Below the pieces are notes generated by a model. It was given only the letters and a program-made list of their open reading frames with translations. It was not told where the DNA came from and did no database searches. The position numbers and the translations under genes were made by a program. A DNA stretch of 64,000 nt, taken from assembly GCA_003134655.1 (NCBI GenBank), contig PLBY01000042.1, forward strand, positions 59,074 through 123,073, given 5' to 3'. This DNA comes from Acidobacteriaceae bacterium. GTDB lineage: Bacteria; Acidobacteriota; Terriglobia; Terriglobales; Acidobacteriaceae. Shown one piece after another: positions 19,184 to 27,869 of the stretch (the first letter of the stretch is position 1; each line of letters begins with the position of its first letter).

Positions 19184-20300
19184 CCCGCCGGCCTCCGACT
19201 CCAGGGATGAATCGCGTCCTGCGGAGAACAAGAACGTTCCGGTCCATCCTCCGGTCCATGCTCCGGTCCTGCAATCGCTGCACTACAAGCTGGTGATCAC
19301 GCTCTACCGGGTTTTCGCCATCACGGTGCTCTATCTCGTGCTGGCCGGAATTGTCAGCTATGCCTTCGTGATGGGCTTCTATGCGGTGAACAGCTCGTGG
19401 GCGGCGCCAACCATTCTCTCCGCGGCAGACGAGAAAAGCCTGGACTTCCGGGAAAAGCTGGTCACCAGCCAGCAGACCATCGAAGACCTCAAGGTGGATT
19501 CGAAGAAGCTGGAAAGTGGCCTGGACGAAATGAAGAAGCACCGCACAGCTCTTCTGGCACTGGAGCCTGAACTACAGCAAGCCATCGGGCGGGAACAAGC
19601 TCACAACCGCACCACGGGCCCTACACTCGCCGCACTCGACCAGCAGAAACAAGCCGACAACCAGAAGACGCAAAGAGTGCTGGCACAGCTGAAGGAAGTG
19701 GAGTCGAACATCAACAAAGACCTCGCTGCCGGGTTGATTACACAGGGCGACGCGGCGTCGCAACTGGCGGCGCTCAATCAGGCAGGAGGCGCTTACACAG
19801 ACAGCAAGATTGCCGAGGTCCTGCTGACCGACAGCGTTCTGGACAAGACGACAACGGGCACCAGTTCGCTGGATGTACTCGTTAAACAAGCCGAGCTACG
19901 GTCCGAGGTTGCCCAGTTAGATGTGGCAATTAATGTTGCGGAGAAGCAGCTTCAGGAAGAATCCCGACAGATCGATCGGTTGAGGCAAGCCATCCAAACG
20001 GCCAAACAGAGTCCGTATTACCTGAATGCGTCCGGGGAAAAGACTCTCAACTTCGCCTTCGTTCCTTACGACAACCAGGCCAGCGCGGTAGCTGGCACGG
20101 CGATCTACGACTGTTACCTGAACATGATCGGGTGCCGCAAAGTGGGTACTTTGAAGCAGATATTCCCTGGCGAAGAGAGCGCAATCCATCCGATCTTCAA
20201 GACGCAGATTCGCGGCTTTCTGATCCAGATGAATCTGGAAAATGCAGAGTCTGCCAAGTCAAAGACCGTGTTTCTGGGGCGCAAGCCGGTATTGTTTTGA
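19164..20300 (+). CDS. Membrane-anchored coiled-coil protein, membrane-fusion (HlyD/Alg44-C)-like
   Basis: A 378-aa protein with a Pro-rich cytoplasmic N-terminus, one membrane helix (about 44-72), two long coiled-coil stretches (about 88-200 and 225-290) and a C-terminal beta-rich region (NFAFVPYDNQASAVAGTAIY ... IFPGEES ... GRKPVLF). This order is what periplasmic adaptor proteins have: helical hairpin plus barrel/lipoyl-like part. I therefore infer an adaptor linking the GT2 to an outer-membrane partner, as Alg44 and BgsB do in other synthase systems. TTG start at 19164 behind AGAGGTG, inside the GT2 3' end. No database family can be confirmed here. Confidence 0.6.
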   Translation: MATPTVNPPASDSRDESRPAENKNVPVHPPVHAPVLQSLHYKLVITLYRVFAITVLYLVLAGIVSYAFVMGFYAVNSSWAAPTILSAADEKSLDFREKLVTSQQTIEDLKVDSKKLESGLDEMKKHRTALLALEPELQQAIGREQAHNRTTGPTLAALDQQKQADNQKTQRVLAQLKEVESNINKDLAAGLITQGDAASQLAALNQAGGAYTDSKIAEVLLTDSVLDKTTTGTSSLDVLVKQAELRSEVAQLDVAINVAEKQLQEESRQIDRLRQAIQTAKQSPYYLNASGEKTLNFAFVPYDNQASAVAGTAIYDCYLNMIGCRKVGTLKQIFPGEESAIHPIFKTQIRGFLIQMNLENAESAKSKTVFLGRKPVLF

Positions 20301-20311
20301 GGAGGGCGAAG

Positions 20312-21394
20312 ATGTTTCTGAATCCGTGGAAGCTTGGAGGGGTACTGGCGCTGTTTCTGTCGGTGCACGCATTTGTGGCGCACCGGCCCGCTCAGGCAGC
20401 GGACTCCAGAGATCAGCAGGCCTACTGCACCTACGTCGTGGAGCAGGCTCAGGCACAACGAGACCTGCTGCGCACGCCGATTGCCACGACAGGCTTTACT
20501 CAGCCTGAGACTGGCCTGCCGATGCAGTTGGTCGCCGGTGCGTCGGTTGGCCTTTCGAGCATAAGAAAAGCCGGTTTGACGATGGATGCGGCTCGCAAAG
20601 ACTGCGAACTGTACAAGGCCACGACCGGAGCCCAGCAGAACGTGCAATATGCGCTGTCGAGCCTGGAGAAGGAGGCATTGCGCAACCGCCTCGCACTTAT
20701 TGAACAGGCTTCGAAGTCGCTGGATGCCCTGATGGAGAAAACTGCAAAGATGGTGGAGGCGCAGAACGCGACACGGCTCATGCTTTTTTCGCTACAGACG
20801 ACTAGGATCAAGCTGGACGCGGACCGGGCCGATACGCAGTCGAGGATTCCAGCGCTCTACACTCCGCCACTGAGTGATAAACCATTGAAAGAGCTGGTCG
20901 CAGAAAAACAGAATAGTGAAGAGAGCGAGCAAAGAGCGCTGGATCGGATCAGCCGTCAGAATAATTGGGATGTTGCGCTCTCGGTAGGCGTCCATCAACA
21001 GGTCAATCCGGTGGCCTTGGGCACTCAGCCGTATGGCGCAGTCTCAGTGAACTACAATTTCGCGAGCCGGGCCATCGACAAACATCTGGATCGTGGCGTG
21101 GAAGCCCACGACGAATGGAAAAGAGCGCAGGAAAATGATGTGGTACACAGCATGGAAGTTCTTCGACAGCAGTTGGTAGAAAGCGTGTCTGTACAAGAGG
21201 TCAAGCTCAAGTCGCTGCAGGAAGAACGCAGCCAGATCGATCGAAACCTTCAGCTGGTTAGCAATCCTGACACTTCCGCGGCGTTCGACTTTCACAACCA
21301 ACTGACGGCGGCGCAACTGCTGCTGGAGATTGAAACCGGCGATGCCAACTTCAGGATTGACCGGCTGCGCGCGTACCTCGCAAGAAATTACTGA
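20312..21394 (+). CDS. Secreted TolC-like (outer-membrane efflux-type) protein
   Basis: A 360-aa exported protein with a clear signal peptide ending HRPAQA-A near residue 29. The mature part is mostly long helices (about 95-160, 200-230, 270-340), broken by a beta-like stretch WDVALSVGVHQQVNP...YGAVSVNYNF that resembles the strand-turn part of TolC/OEP repeats. I infer an outer-membrane or periplasmic channel partner. Start ATG 20312 has a strong GAGGAGGG site; the longer frame from 20132 lies inside the previous gene. Third gene of the GT2 operon, 11 bases after the adaptor-like gene. Confidence 0.6.
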   Translation: MFLNPWKLGGVLALFLSVHAFVAHRPAQAADSRDQQAYCTYVVEQAQAQRDLLRTPIATTGFTQPETGLPMQLVAGASVGLSSIRKAGLTMDAARKDCELYKATTGAQQNVQYALSSLEKEALRNRLALIEQASKSLDALMEKTAKMVEAQNATRLMLFSLQTTRIKLDADRADTQSRIPALYTPPLSDKPLKELVAEKQNSEESEQRALDRISRQNNWDVALSVGVHQQVNPVALGTQPYGAVSVNYNFASRAIDKHLDRGVEAHDEWKRAQENDVVHSMEVLRQQLVESVSVQEVKLKSLQEERSQIDRNLQLVSNPDTSAAFDFHNQLTAAQLLLEIETGDANFRIDRLRAYLARNY

Positions 21395-21600
21395 ACAATT
21401 TGCGCTCCGCAGCGAACTACTGCACGCCTGCGCCGGTGATCACAACCAGCTGCTTCTTGTTTGAGGCGTTGTCAGTATTGTGCAAAATCCTTCACTCTGG
21501 ACAACTTCTGGCCCCAGTGCTATGTTCCCCGACAACGTTATTGCTTCAGGGCCCATCGTGCGGTGAATACCATCTTCCGAACTCAGAATAAGGACTCACT

Positions 21601-22743
21601 ATGAAGACCTCGTCGTTGCTGACTCTTCTTCTGCTGCTGCCGCTCGCGGCGGGCGCTCAGACGTACACCTACTCCACACTGGTCGACTTGCCGTCTGCAT
21701 CCTCGCTAGGGCCAGTGAATCCCAATGGGATCATCATCGACGACCATGGCAATCTGTATGCAACTTCCGAAGGTGGCGGTACGAACTGCGCTCCAAACGG
21801 CTGCGGAACGGTCTTTGTAGTGAGTCCGGCAGGCGTGATCAGCGTGCTGCACAACTTTAGCGGCCCGGACGGCAGCTCACCGAGAAACGGCGTTACTCGC
21901 GATGCGGCGGGAAATCTTTACGGCACGACCTATACCGGCGGCGCGTATGTCTATTACGGCACGCTCTACAAGTTGGCGCCTGATGGGACCGAGACCGTCC
22001 TGTATAGCTTTCCCAACAAGCCACCCTATGGCAACTATCCCAATGATCTGCTTACGCTCGACGGGAAGGGAAATCTGTTCGGGTACACGTCCTTTACCGA
22101 TAATAATTTCGTCACCAATGATGGCAGTATTTTCAAGCTCACCCACCCGGACACGTTTTCGATCCGGTACAACTTCGGCGAGTGGGGTGGCGGAGGTCCC
22201 AACGGCACCGGGCCTGTGGGCAGCCTGATTAAGGACAAAGCGGGAAATTTCTACGGCGCAACCTGCTGCGGCGGGAGCCGCGGGAACGGGACCGTATTCA
22301 AACTTGCGCCCAGTGGGTCGATGACTGTTTTGTACAGTTTCAACATATTCAGCGACAAGATTTGGGGGCCAATGGGGAGCCTCGTGCGAGACGCTTCGGG
22401 GAATCTGTACGGCGTCGGCTTCAACGGAATTTACAAGGTGATGGCGAGTGGTGGAGTGAAATCGTTCTATCTGGACACTGCCGGGGTTCACCTCAACGCG
22501 ACGATCACGATCGATTCCGCCGGGAATTTGTACGGTACAAATCAGCGCGGCGGAACCTATGGCTTCGGCGCGGTGTTCGAGATCAGCCCTCAGGGAGTGG
22601 AGACGGACCTGTACAGCACGCCAGATGTCACTTTGGGTGACGGCGTGATCTTCGACAAGGCCGGAAACCTGTACGGGACCACGTGGCATGGCGGCGCGAA
22701 TGGTACGGGCTCGATCTACAAACTGACGAAGAGCGCAGAGTAG
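21601..22743 (+). CDS. Secreted GloVer-type tandem-repeat protein
   Basis: After a signal peptide (MKTSSLLTLLLLLPLAAGAQ) the 380-aa protein consists of repeats of the form GNLYGTT..GG...GTVFKL.P.G....LYSF, about seven in number, the pattern of the TIGR03803 'GloVer' repeat, probably folding as a beta-propeller. Function unknown; such proteins are abundant in soil Acidobacteria and relatives. A good ribosome site (AAGGA) precedes the ATG. The 206-base gap upstream shows no other feature. Confidence 0.8.
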   Translation: MKTSSLLTLLLLLPLAAGAQTYTYSTLVDLPSASSLGPVNPNGIIIDDHGNLYATSEGGGTNCAPNGCGTVFVVSPAGVISVLHNFSGPDGSSPRNGVTRDAAGNLYGTTYTGGAYVYYGTLYKLAPDGTETVLYSFPNKPPYGNYPNDLLTLDGKGNLFGYTSFTDNNFVTNDGSIFKLTHPDTFSIRYNFGEWGGGGPNGTGPVGSLIKDKAGNFYGATCCGGSRGNGTVFKLAPSGSMTVLYSFNIFSDKIWGPMGSLVRDASGNLYGVGFNGIYKVMASGGVKSFYLDTAGVHLNATITIDSAGNLYGTNQRGGTYGFGAVFEISPQGVETDLYSTPDVTLGDGVIFDKAGNLYGTTWHGGANGTGSIYKLTKSAE

Positions 22744-22756
22744 GACGGCGGATTTT

Positions 22757-23887
22757 CTAGACTGGCAACTGGTCCTGCATCCATCCGGGAGTTTCGAGCT
22801 TGGGTTCGGTGGTCAGGTCCATCACCAGGCGCTCGAGGACCATGCGTTTGCTGACGGGATTGGAGCGCAGGGCGAGGTCGGCTTTCGCCACCAGGCGGAT
22901 GGCGCGGGTGAGTTCGCGGCGATTCTTGTAGCGGCGGGCCTGCTTGATGATGTCGTCAGCGGCGAAGGGGGGGACGCGGAAGCCCTGCCAGAGTGCGGCC
23001 CACAACATGCGCTGGTCGCGAACGTTGCGCTCGAGGATCACCAGCATCTGGCGGAAGGTTTTCGCGAGCATGTAGATGTGTCCGATGGCGGCTTCTTCGC
23101 CTTCACCGGAAAGCAGAATGGCGTCGAGAACTTCGAGCGCGCGTACGCGCTCTTTGGCGGAGATGGCGTCGGTGAGTTCGTAGAGCGAGCGCTGCTTGGC
23201 CGCCAGCACCATGGTTTCGACGTCGCCCAGAGTGATACGCTTCTTTTCACCAACGTAGAGGATGAGCTTCTCCAGTTCGTTGGAAATCATCATCATGTCG
23301 CCGCCGAGGGCGTCGACGAGTTCGCGGGCACCGTCGGGTTCGATCTTCACCCCATCGCCGCGGCTGGCGCAGTACTCGGAAATCCAGCGGACGGCCTCGC
23401 CCTCTTCCACGCGCGCCAGTTCGACGATGCCGCAGTACTGGCCCATGGTTTCGCGGATGCGCTGGTAGCGTTCCTTGTCCTGCATCTCCATGCGGCGGAC
23501 GTCGGCGGGGATGCTGATGTGGTCGGCGACAAAAACCAGGAGCGCGTCGGGATTGGGGTTCTTGCAGTAGTCTTCGATTGCGGCGAGCTTTTCTTCGTTC
23601 GAACCGCGGCCGAAAAGATTCTTCACGCCACGCACAAAGAAGACCTGAAACGGAGCCATCAGCGAGGGCGTACGGGCGCGGTCGAGAACTTCGGCCAGAT
23701 CGTTTTCGGCAAGATCGAATTCGAAGAAGCTGAAGTCGCGAAGATCGGCGGGGACGAGATGCTCGAGGATGGCGTCGCGAAAGCGTTTGCGGAAGAAGGC
23801 CTCATCGCCGACAAAGACGTAGGCGGCGCGCAGCTTGCGCGATTCCAGTTCGCTGACAAAGCGCTCGGCCTGGGCGAAGGCCCTCAT
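22757..23887 (-). CDS. holA: DNA polymerase III subunit delta
   Basis: The clamp-loader delta subunit, which opens the beta sliding clamp. The 376-aa protein shows the family's N-terminal YVFVGDEAFFRKRFRDAI, the mid-domain LVDALGGDMMMISNELEKL and the C-terminal helical collar (LVAKADLALRSN). Last gene of the minus-strand psd-pssA-Asd-lptE-tlpA-holA run; the lptE-holA association is common in bacteria (rlpB-holA in E. coli). Confidence 0.92.
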   Translation of the reverse strand: MRAFAQAERFVSELESRKLRAAYVFVGDEAFFRKRFRDAILEHLVPADLRDFSFFEFDLAENDLAEVLDRARTPSLMAPFQVFFVRGVKNLFGRGSNEEKLAAIEDYCKNPNPDALLVFVADHISIPADVRRMEMQDKERYQRIRETMGQYCGIVELARVEEGEAVRWISEYCASRGDGVKIEPDGARELVDALGGDMMMISNELEKLILYVGEKKRITLGDVETMVLAAKQRSLYELTDAISAKERVRALEVLDAILLSGEGEEAAIGHIYMLAKTFRQMLVILERNVRDQRMLWAALWQGFRVPPFAADDIIKQARRYKNRRELTRAIRLVAKADLALRSNPVSKRMVLERLVMDLTTEPKLETPGWMQDQLPV

Positions 23888-23987
23888 CCGATTTCCTCTG
23901 TCGTGGCGAAGGTCATTATTTTCGAATGTAACATCGAGAAATCGATTCGACTAGTGGTCCGGGGGTAACGCTGCACTTGTGCCTGCT

Positions 23988-24031
23988 GAGATCCTTCCCT
24001 TCGCCTGAAAAACGGCTCCGGTCAGGATGAC
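23988..24031 (+). repeat. GATCCTTCCCTTCGCCTGA...CAGGATGAC repeat, copy 2
   Basis: Same orientation as copy 3 at 24561-24606. It reaches into the tlpA-like gene and supplies its TGA stop and the last two codons. Confidence 0.7.
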
Positions 24032-24633
24032 ACTAAATTAAATAGGGACGTCAACAACTGTAGCTTGTTCAGGAAGTCGATCACCTCGGGCGAGTTCCAG
24101 TCGACCGGGCCCACAAACTTGCGGCGCAGCACGCCTTGACGATCGATGATGTAGGTTTCGGGCCATCCTGTGGTCCCGTACATGGAGGCAACTTTTTGTT
24201 CCGGATCGCGCACCGTCAGAAAGTTGACGTTGCGCAGTTTGAGGAAGCGGTGATAGGCGTCGCCATCGACATCGATGCTGACGCCCAGGACCACGATTCC
24301 CTTGCCTCGAATGCGGTCTTGCATGGCGATCATCGACGGCAGCTCTACAACACAAGGGGGACACCACGTCGCCCAGAAATTCAGGATCAAGACCTGACCG
24401 CGGAACTGGCTCAGACTCACTGTGCGGTCGGAGTCCTGCACGGTGAAGTCGCGGGCGGCGTTGCCAATGCGGGGTGGGCGGGAACCGGAGACGCAACCCG
24501 AGGTGAGGAAGGTCGCAGCGAGCGCTAGCACAAGAAGAAATCGGGGAGGGATCGATCCGACTGAGATCCCTCTCTTCGCTTGAAGAACGGCTCCGGTCGG
24601 GATGACGCCCTCACCATTGGGAAATCGTTTCAA
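24022..24633 (-). CDS. TlpA/ResA-like thioredoxin lipoprotein
   Basis: A membrane-anchored thiol-disulfide oxidoreductase. The redox motif is WCPPC in FWATWCPPCVVEL, followed by the cis-proline region TGWPETYII. A lipobox LTSGC marks lipidation. The only plausible start is TTG 24633, 3 bases after the lptE stop; between it and the hydrophobic core about 15 residues (GVIPTGAVLQAKRGISVGS) are encoded by a dispersed repeat, making the signal peptide unusually long. The stop codon lies in a second copy of the same repeat. Confidence 0.82.
   Translation of the reverse strand: MKRFPNGEGVIPTGAVLQAKRGISVGSIPPRFLLVLALAATFLTSGCVSGSRPPRIGNAARDFTVQDSDRTVSLSQFRGQVLILNFWATWCPPCVVELPSMIAMQDRIRGKGIVVLGVSIDVDGDAYHRFLKLRNVNFLTVRDPEQKVASMYGTTGWPETYIIDRQGVLRRKFVGPVDWNSPEVIDFLNKLQLLTSLFNLVSS
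24561..24606 (+). repeat. GATCC...CTTCGCTTGA...CGGGATGAC repeat, copy 3 (inside tlpA 5' end)
   Basis: About 85-90% identical to copies 1 and 2 and translated as part of the TlpA-like signal region. Copies 2 and 3 are direct repeats that bracket the gene. Confidence 0.65.
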
Positions 24634-24636
24634 GAC

Positions 24637-25161
24637 CTAAAATCCCTCCAAGATGTTTGAGACCAACGTGCGGGCGAAATCCTGCGAGAGGCGCCGGAAC
24701 GCGGGGGAATCTTCTTCGAAAAAACTGGGGAGATCCTGGGAGAGCTCGTATTGCTCACGGAACAGGTACGCCGGATTCTGGTACAGCACCTTGCCGTTGC
24801 GGTCGGTGAGCGTGACCTTGACGCTGACCACTACCAGTACGCTGGCAGCGCGCCCGGTCGCCGAGTCATAAGTGAGCGGAGAAGCCGTGGTGGAAAGCAC
24901 GGTGCCGCGAAGAGTGGCGTCGGCGGCTTCACTGGGATCGTTGAGGATGCGGTAGTGAGTGCGGGTCGTAAACTCGCGCACGACGGAGGCCGTCAGCATC
25001 TGCTCGATGCGGTAGGTGAGCGTCTCGTTCTTGAAGGCGGGGATAGCAATGGTCTTGACGTTGTCGGGAAGCTGCACCGCGTGGCCCGCGGTGTGGTAGC
25101 CGCATCCTGGCAGCAAGAACGCCAGCAGCAGCGCCAGCAGGCACGCCGCACGCGTCTTCAT
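24637..25161 (-). CDS. lptE: LPS-assembly lipoprotein LptE
   Basis: LptE plugs the LptD outer-membrane translocon for lipopolysaccharide. The 174-aa protein has a lipoprotein signal with LLPGC (C20), then GYHTAGH, LPDNVKTIAIPAFKNET and the conserved core DATLRGTVLS. The open frame extends upstream into the Asd-like gene in another phase, but ATG 25161 overlaps the upstream stop as ATGA and starts the signal peptide. lptD is not in the window. Confidence 0.88.
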   Translation of the reverse strand: MKTRAACLLALLLAFLLPGCGYHTAGHAVQLPDNVKTIAIPAFKNETLTYRIEQMLTASVVREFTTRTHYRILNDPSEAADATLRGTVLSTTASPLTYDSATGRAASVLVVVSVKVTLTDRNGKVLYQNPAYLFREQYELSQDLPSFFEEDSPAFRRLSQDFARTLVSNILEGF

Positions 25162-26234
25162 TGGATTTTTCCTGTGGGGCGCGTGGCGGCCATGCTCTCG
25201 GCACATTCCACCGCGGTCAGGGCTGCGATGCGGAGATTGTCGGCGGCGGCCCACAGCCAGACGCCATTGGGCTGTGCCGGGTCGGGTTTGATCGCGAGTT
25301 GAATGTCCGCCTGACCCGCGGAACTCACGTTGCTTGGCGAATCTTCGTCCACACCCGGAATTACGACGTGATCGCCCGCAAGGCCTTGCGACAGAGCCTG
25401 CACATCGACCGCGCCCTCCATTTCCAGAAAGACCGCCAGGGCGTGGCCGTGGAAGATGGGCGCCTGCAAGAGCATGAGTGAAAGCCGCGGAGCGGCGTCG
25501 CCGGCAATCTTCTGATAGTGGCGGGAAATACGGGCCTCGACCGAGTCGAGCGAGGGCTGCGACTTCTGCCCGTAACGGGCGATCATGTTGAAGGCGACCT
25601 GCGCATCGTAGACGTCTTTGGGGAGAGTCTGAAACGAAAGCAGGTTCACGGTCTGCTGGTGCAACTCGTCCATGCCCCGCTGGCCATGCTCCGACGCAGG
25701 TTCGAAGATCGTCGACACGGCGCGACGGATGGCACCGGCCTTGGTGGCCCGCAGCAGCAACAGCGCAAGCGTTACTGCGACGGGATGCGCGGCGACGCAT
25801 GGGCCGGGCTGGAGATCGGGAGCGGGAATCCGTCTACGCTCGCGCTCGACCCACAAGGACCGCACACTGGCCCCGGCTTCATTTTCTAAAGCGGCAGAGA
25901 GATCGATGATGGCACTGCCGGCGTCTCGAGCATCTTTCCAGTTCTTGCGCGTGGTCTCTTCGTCCGAGGCAAAAAAAGTGAAGTCCACGTTGTCGAACTG
26001 CTCGGCGCGCACCCGTTGGATGAAACTGATCTCGTCACCCATGGCCTCGAGCTGGCCCATGGACTCGTCATCATCGAGCAAGCGGATATCTGCGGCCGGG
26101 AAATTGCGCTCGTTGAGCATCTCGGCAACTTCCTTACCCTTGAGCGAAGCGGCGCCCACGATCGCAGCGCGGTACAGGCTTCCACGGGCGGCAACAGGAT
26201 GGGACGCAGACGGCGATTTGACGGAATCGTTCAT
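25158..26234 (-). CDS. Aspartate-semialdehyde dehydrogenase-like protein lacking the catalytic cysteine
   Basis: The protein has the NAD(P)-binding start AAIVGAASLKGKEVAEML and the Asd/ArgC dimerisation fold, including ASTIFEPASEHGQRGMDEL and the APIFHGH segment holding the conserved histidine. At the active-site position, where Asd has N-C-T/S-T, the sequence reads AHPVAVTL, with no cysteine. This is the state of Usg-1-type Asd paralogues, which are not dehydrogenases. It overlaps pssA upstream and lptE downstream by ATGA, so it belongs to an envelope-lipid operon, not to lysine biosynthesis. Confidence 0.8.
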   Translation of the reverse strand: MNDSVKSPSASHPVAARGSLYRAAIVGAASLKGKEVAEMLNERNFPAADIRLLDDDESMGQLEAMGDEISFIQRVRAEQFDNVDFTFFASDEETTRKNWKDARDAGSAIIDLSAALENEAGASVRSLWVERERRRIPAPDLQPGPCVAAHPVAVTLALLLLRATKAGAIRRAVSTIFEPASEHGQRGMDELHQQTVNLLSFQTLPKDVYDAQVAFNMIARYGQKSQPSLDSVEARISRHYQKIAGDAAPRLSLMLLQAPIFHGHALAVFLEMEGAVDVQALSQGLAGDHVVIPGVDEDSPSNVSSAGQADIQLAIKPDPAQPNGVWLWAAADNLRIAALTAVECAESMAATRPTGKIQ

Positions 26235-27097
26235 GACGTCTGCGAAGCCTCCTTGTAAGGGGGCGGCGGCGGGTCACTCTTGCGACGGAACATCCATTGG
26301 ACCCGCCAGAAAACACCGGAGATCATATAGAGCAGAGCGATGACAAAAAGCATCTGGCGGGAAAAGAACCAGATGGAGGCAAACAGCGCGCCCAGAAAAA
26401 GAATGAGGCGGAAGGGATGGCGCGAGCGGAAGTCGATATCCTTGAAGCTGTAGAAGCGCCACGTGCTCACCATGAGGTAACCAACCGTCGTCACCATGGC
26501 GAGCCAGACCAGCGCTGTGTACCACGACTCGAGGGGATCCCCACCGGTGAAATGAACCACGGCGGCGATCACCCCGGCGCCCGCCGGAATGGGCATGCCG
26601 ACAAAATATTTCTTTCCTGGACGACCGGGATTCGAGGGCTGCGGATTGCTGGTGATGTTAAATCGGGCCAGGCGGCTGGCTCCAGCGACCAGGAAAAGAA
26701 AGCTGGCGATCGCTCCCAACTGCGTCAGTTTGACGTGCCAATTATTGTGCCAATCAGTCAACATGACGGGGGGCATCAGATAAAACCCCCAGGTCCAGGC
26801 CAGCATGGCTGGGGCCACGCCAAACGTAATCGCATCTGCAAGAGAATCCAGTTCCTTGCCAAAGTCGCTGCTGGTACCGGTCATGCGCGCGATGCGACCA
26901 TCGATGCCGTCAAACAGAACTGCGAAACCAATCGCTTTGGCCGCGTTGTCGAGGTGCCAATAATCCGTGAGTGTGGCATGCATCAACTCGAGGATGGCGT
27001 AGTAGCCCAATGCCATGTTGGCGGTAGTAAACAGCGAGGGGAGGATGTACATCCCTTTGCTGAGGCGGCGGCGCGGTTTGGGGGGAGCTTGATCCAT
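26231..27097 (-). CDS. pssA: CDP-diacylglycerol-serine O-phosphatidyltransferase
   Basis: Makes phosphatidylserine from CDP-diacylglycerol and serine at the inner membrane. The CDP-alcohol phosphotransferase signature D-G-x2-D-G-R-x-A-R...G...D...D is seen in DGIDGRIARMTG followed by FGKELDSLAD. About seven hydrophobic helices. The start abuts the psd stop with no gap; the two enzymes together make phosphatidylethanolamine. Confidence 0.93.
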   Translation of the reverse strand: MDQAPPKPRRRLSKGMYILPSLFTTANMALGYYAILELMHATLTDYWHLDNAAKAIGFAVLFDGIDGRIARMTGTSSDFGKELDSLADAITFGVAPAMLAWTWGFYLMPPVMLTDWHNNWHVKLTQLGAIASFLFLVAGASRLARFNITSNPQPSNPGRPGKKYFVGMPIPAGAGVIAAVVHFTGGDPLESWYTALVWLAMVTTVGYLMVSTWRFYSFKDIDFRSRHPFRLILFLGALFASIWFFSRQMLFVIALLYMISGVFWRVQWMFRRKSDPPPPPYKEASQTS

Positions 27098-27775
27098 TTA
27101 ATGCGCCCTCTCGGTTGCGGGAGCGCTGCCAGCTGTCGTGAGCGTCCCTTGTGGCTGCAGGAAGGCAAGCACACTGGCGCCGCCTTGCACGCGGTCACCG
27201 ATCTTTACGTTGATGTGGGCGGAGGCATCCAGGAGCACGTCGACGCGCGATCCGAACTTGATGAGGCCGACGCGCTGGCCGCGTTCCAGGCGGTCTCCAA
27301 TCTTGGGATAGAAGACGATCCGCCGCGCCAGCAGGCCAGCGATTTGCTTGAAGATGACCTTCTGGCCGTCGCCTTCCACGGTGACGATGTTTTGCTCGTT
27401 CAGCTCGGCGGAGGCCTTATTCATGGCGTTCAAATACTGGCCACGCTGGTAGCGCACATCGCGAATCACGCCGGAGATCGGCGAGCGGTTCACGTGCACA
27501 TTGAAGACGCTGAGAAAGATGCTGAGCCGGGTCAGCTTCTCGCTGCCTACGGTCACGGTGGAAACATCGGTGACCTTGCCGTCTCCGGGAGAAACTACAG
27601 CACCCGCATCCTGAGGAATCGCGCGCTCGGGATCGCGGAAGAACCACAGAAAGAAACATGCCAGCAGGCAGGGGATGATCGCCCAAGCGGGATGAGTCAG
27701 CCAGCCGAGCAGGACGGCGGCGGCGATGAGTGGCAGAGCGTAGAGGTATCCGTCACGAACCATGAGAGCCTTCAA
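27098..27775 (-). CDS. psd: Phosphatidylserine decarboxylase proenzyme (short type)
   Basis: Converts phosphatidylserine to phosphatidylethanolamine. Two N-terminal membrane helices (about 8-45), then the decarboxylase domain with HVNRSPISG and the autocleavage site GS in IKFGSRVDV, where the serine becomes the pyruvoyl group. At 225 aa it is of the short PSD type found beside pssA in many bacteria. First gene of the minus-strand lipid/envelope run. Confidence 0.93.
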   Translation of the reverse strand: MKALMVRDGYLYALPLIAAAVLLGWLTHPAWAIIPCLLACFFLWFFRDPERAIPQDAGAVVSPGDGKVTDVSTVTVGSEKLTRLSIFLSVFNVHVNRSPISGVIRDVRYQRGQYLNAMNKASAELNEQNIVTVEGDGQKVIFKQIAGLLARRIVFYPKIGDRLERGQRVGLIKFGSRVDVLLDASAHINVKIGDRVQGGASVLAFLQPQGTLTTAGSAPATERAH

Positions 27776-27869
27776 TTATAGAGCAGGCTGCCGGAGCGAA
27801 GAGCGATTTGGGTGGACAGCTACAACTCCGGTTGGCAGACGAGCCGTGTTTGACATACCCTAGCGGCCT

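Noticed and set aside
24637..25800. A 387-aa protein ending in LptE
   Set aside because: Its first 210 codons are an out-of-frame copy of the Asd-like gene; the lipoprotein signal and ATGA overlap fix the start at 25161.
26297..27781. 494-codon plus-strand open frame opposite pssA and psd
   Set aside because: Both minus-strand genes have catalytic motifs; the plus frame shows low-complexity Asp/Gly/His-rich sequence and no ribosome site.
27850..27855. TTGACA as the promoter of the S9 peptidase
   Set aside because: The -10 would fall inside the coding region, after the ATG; more likely chance.
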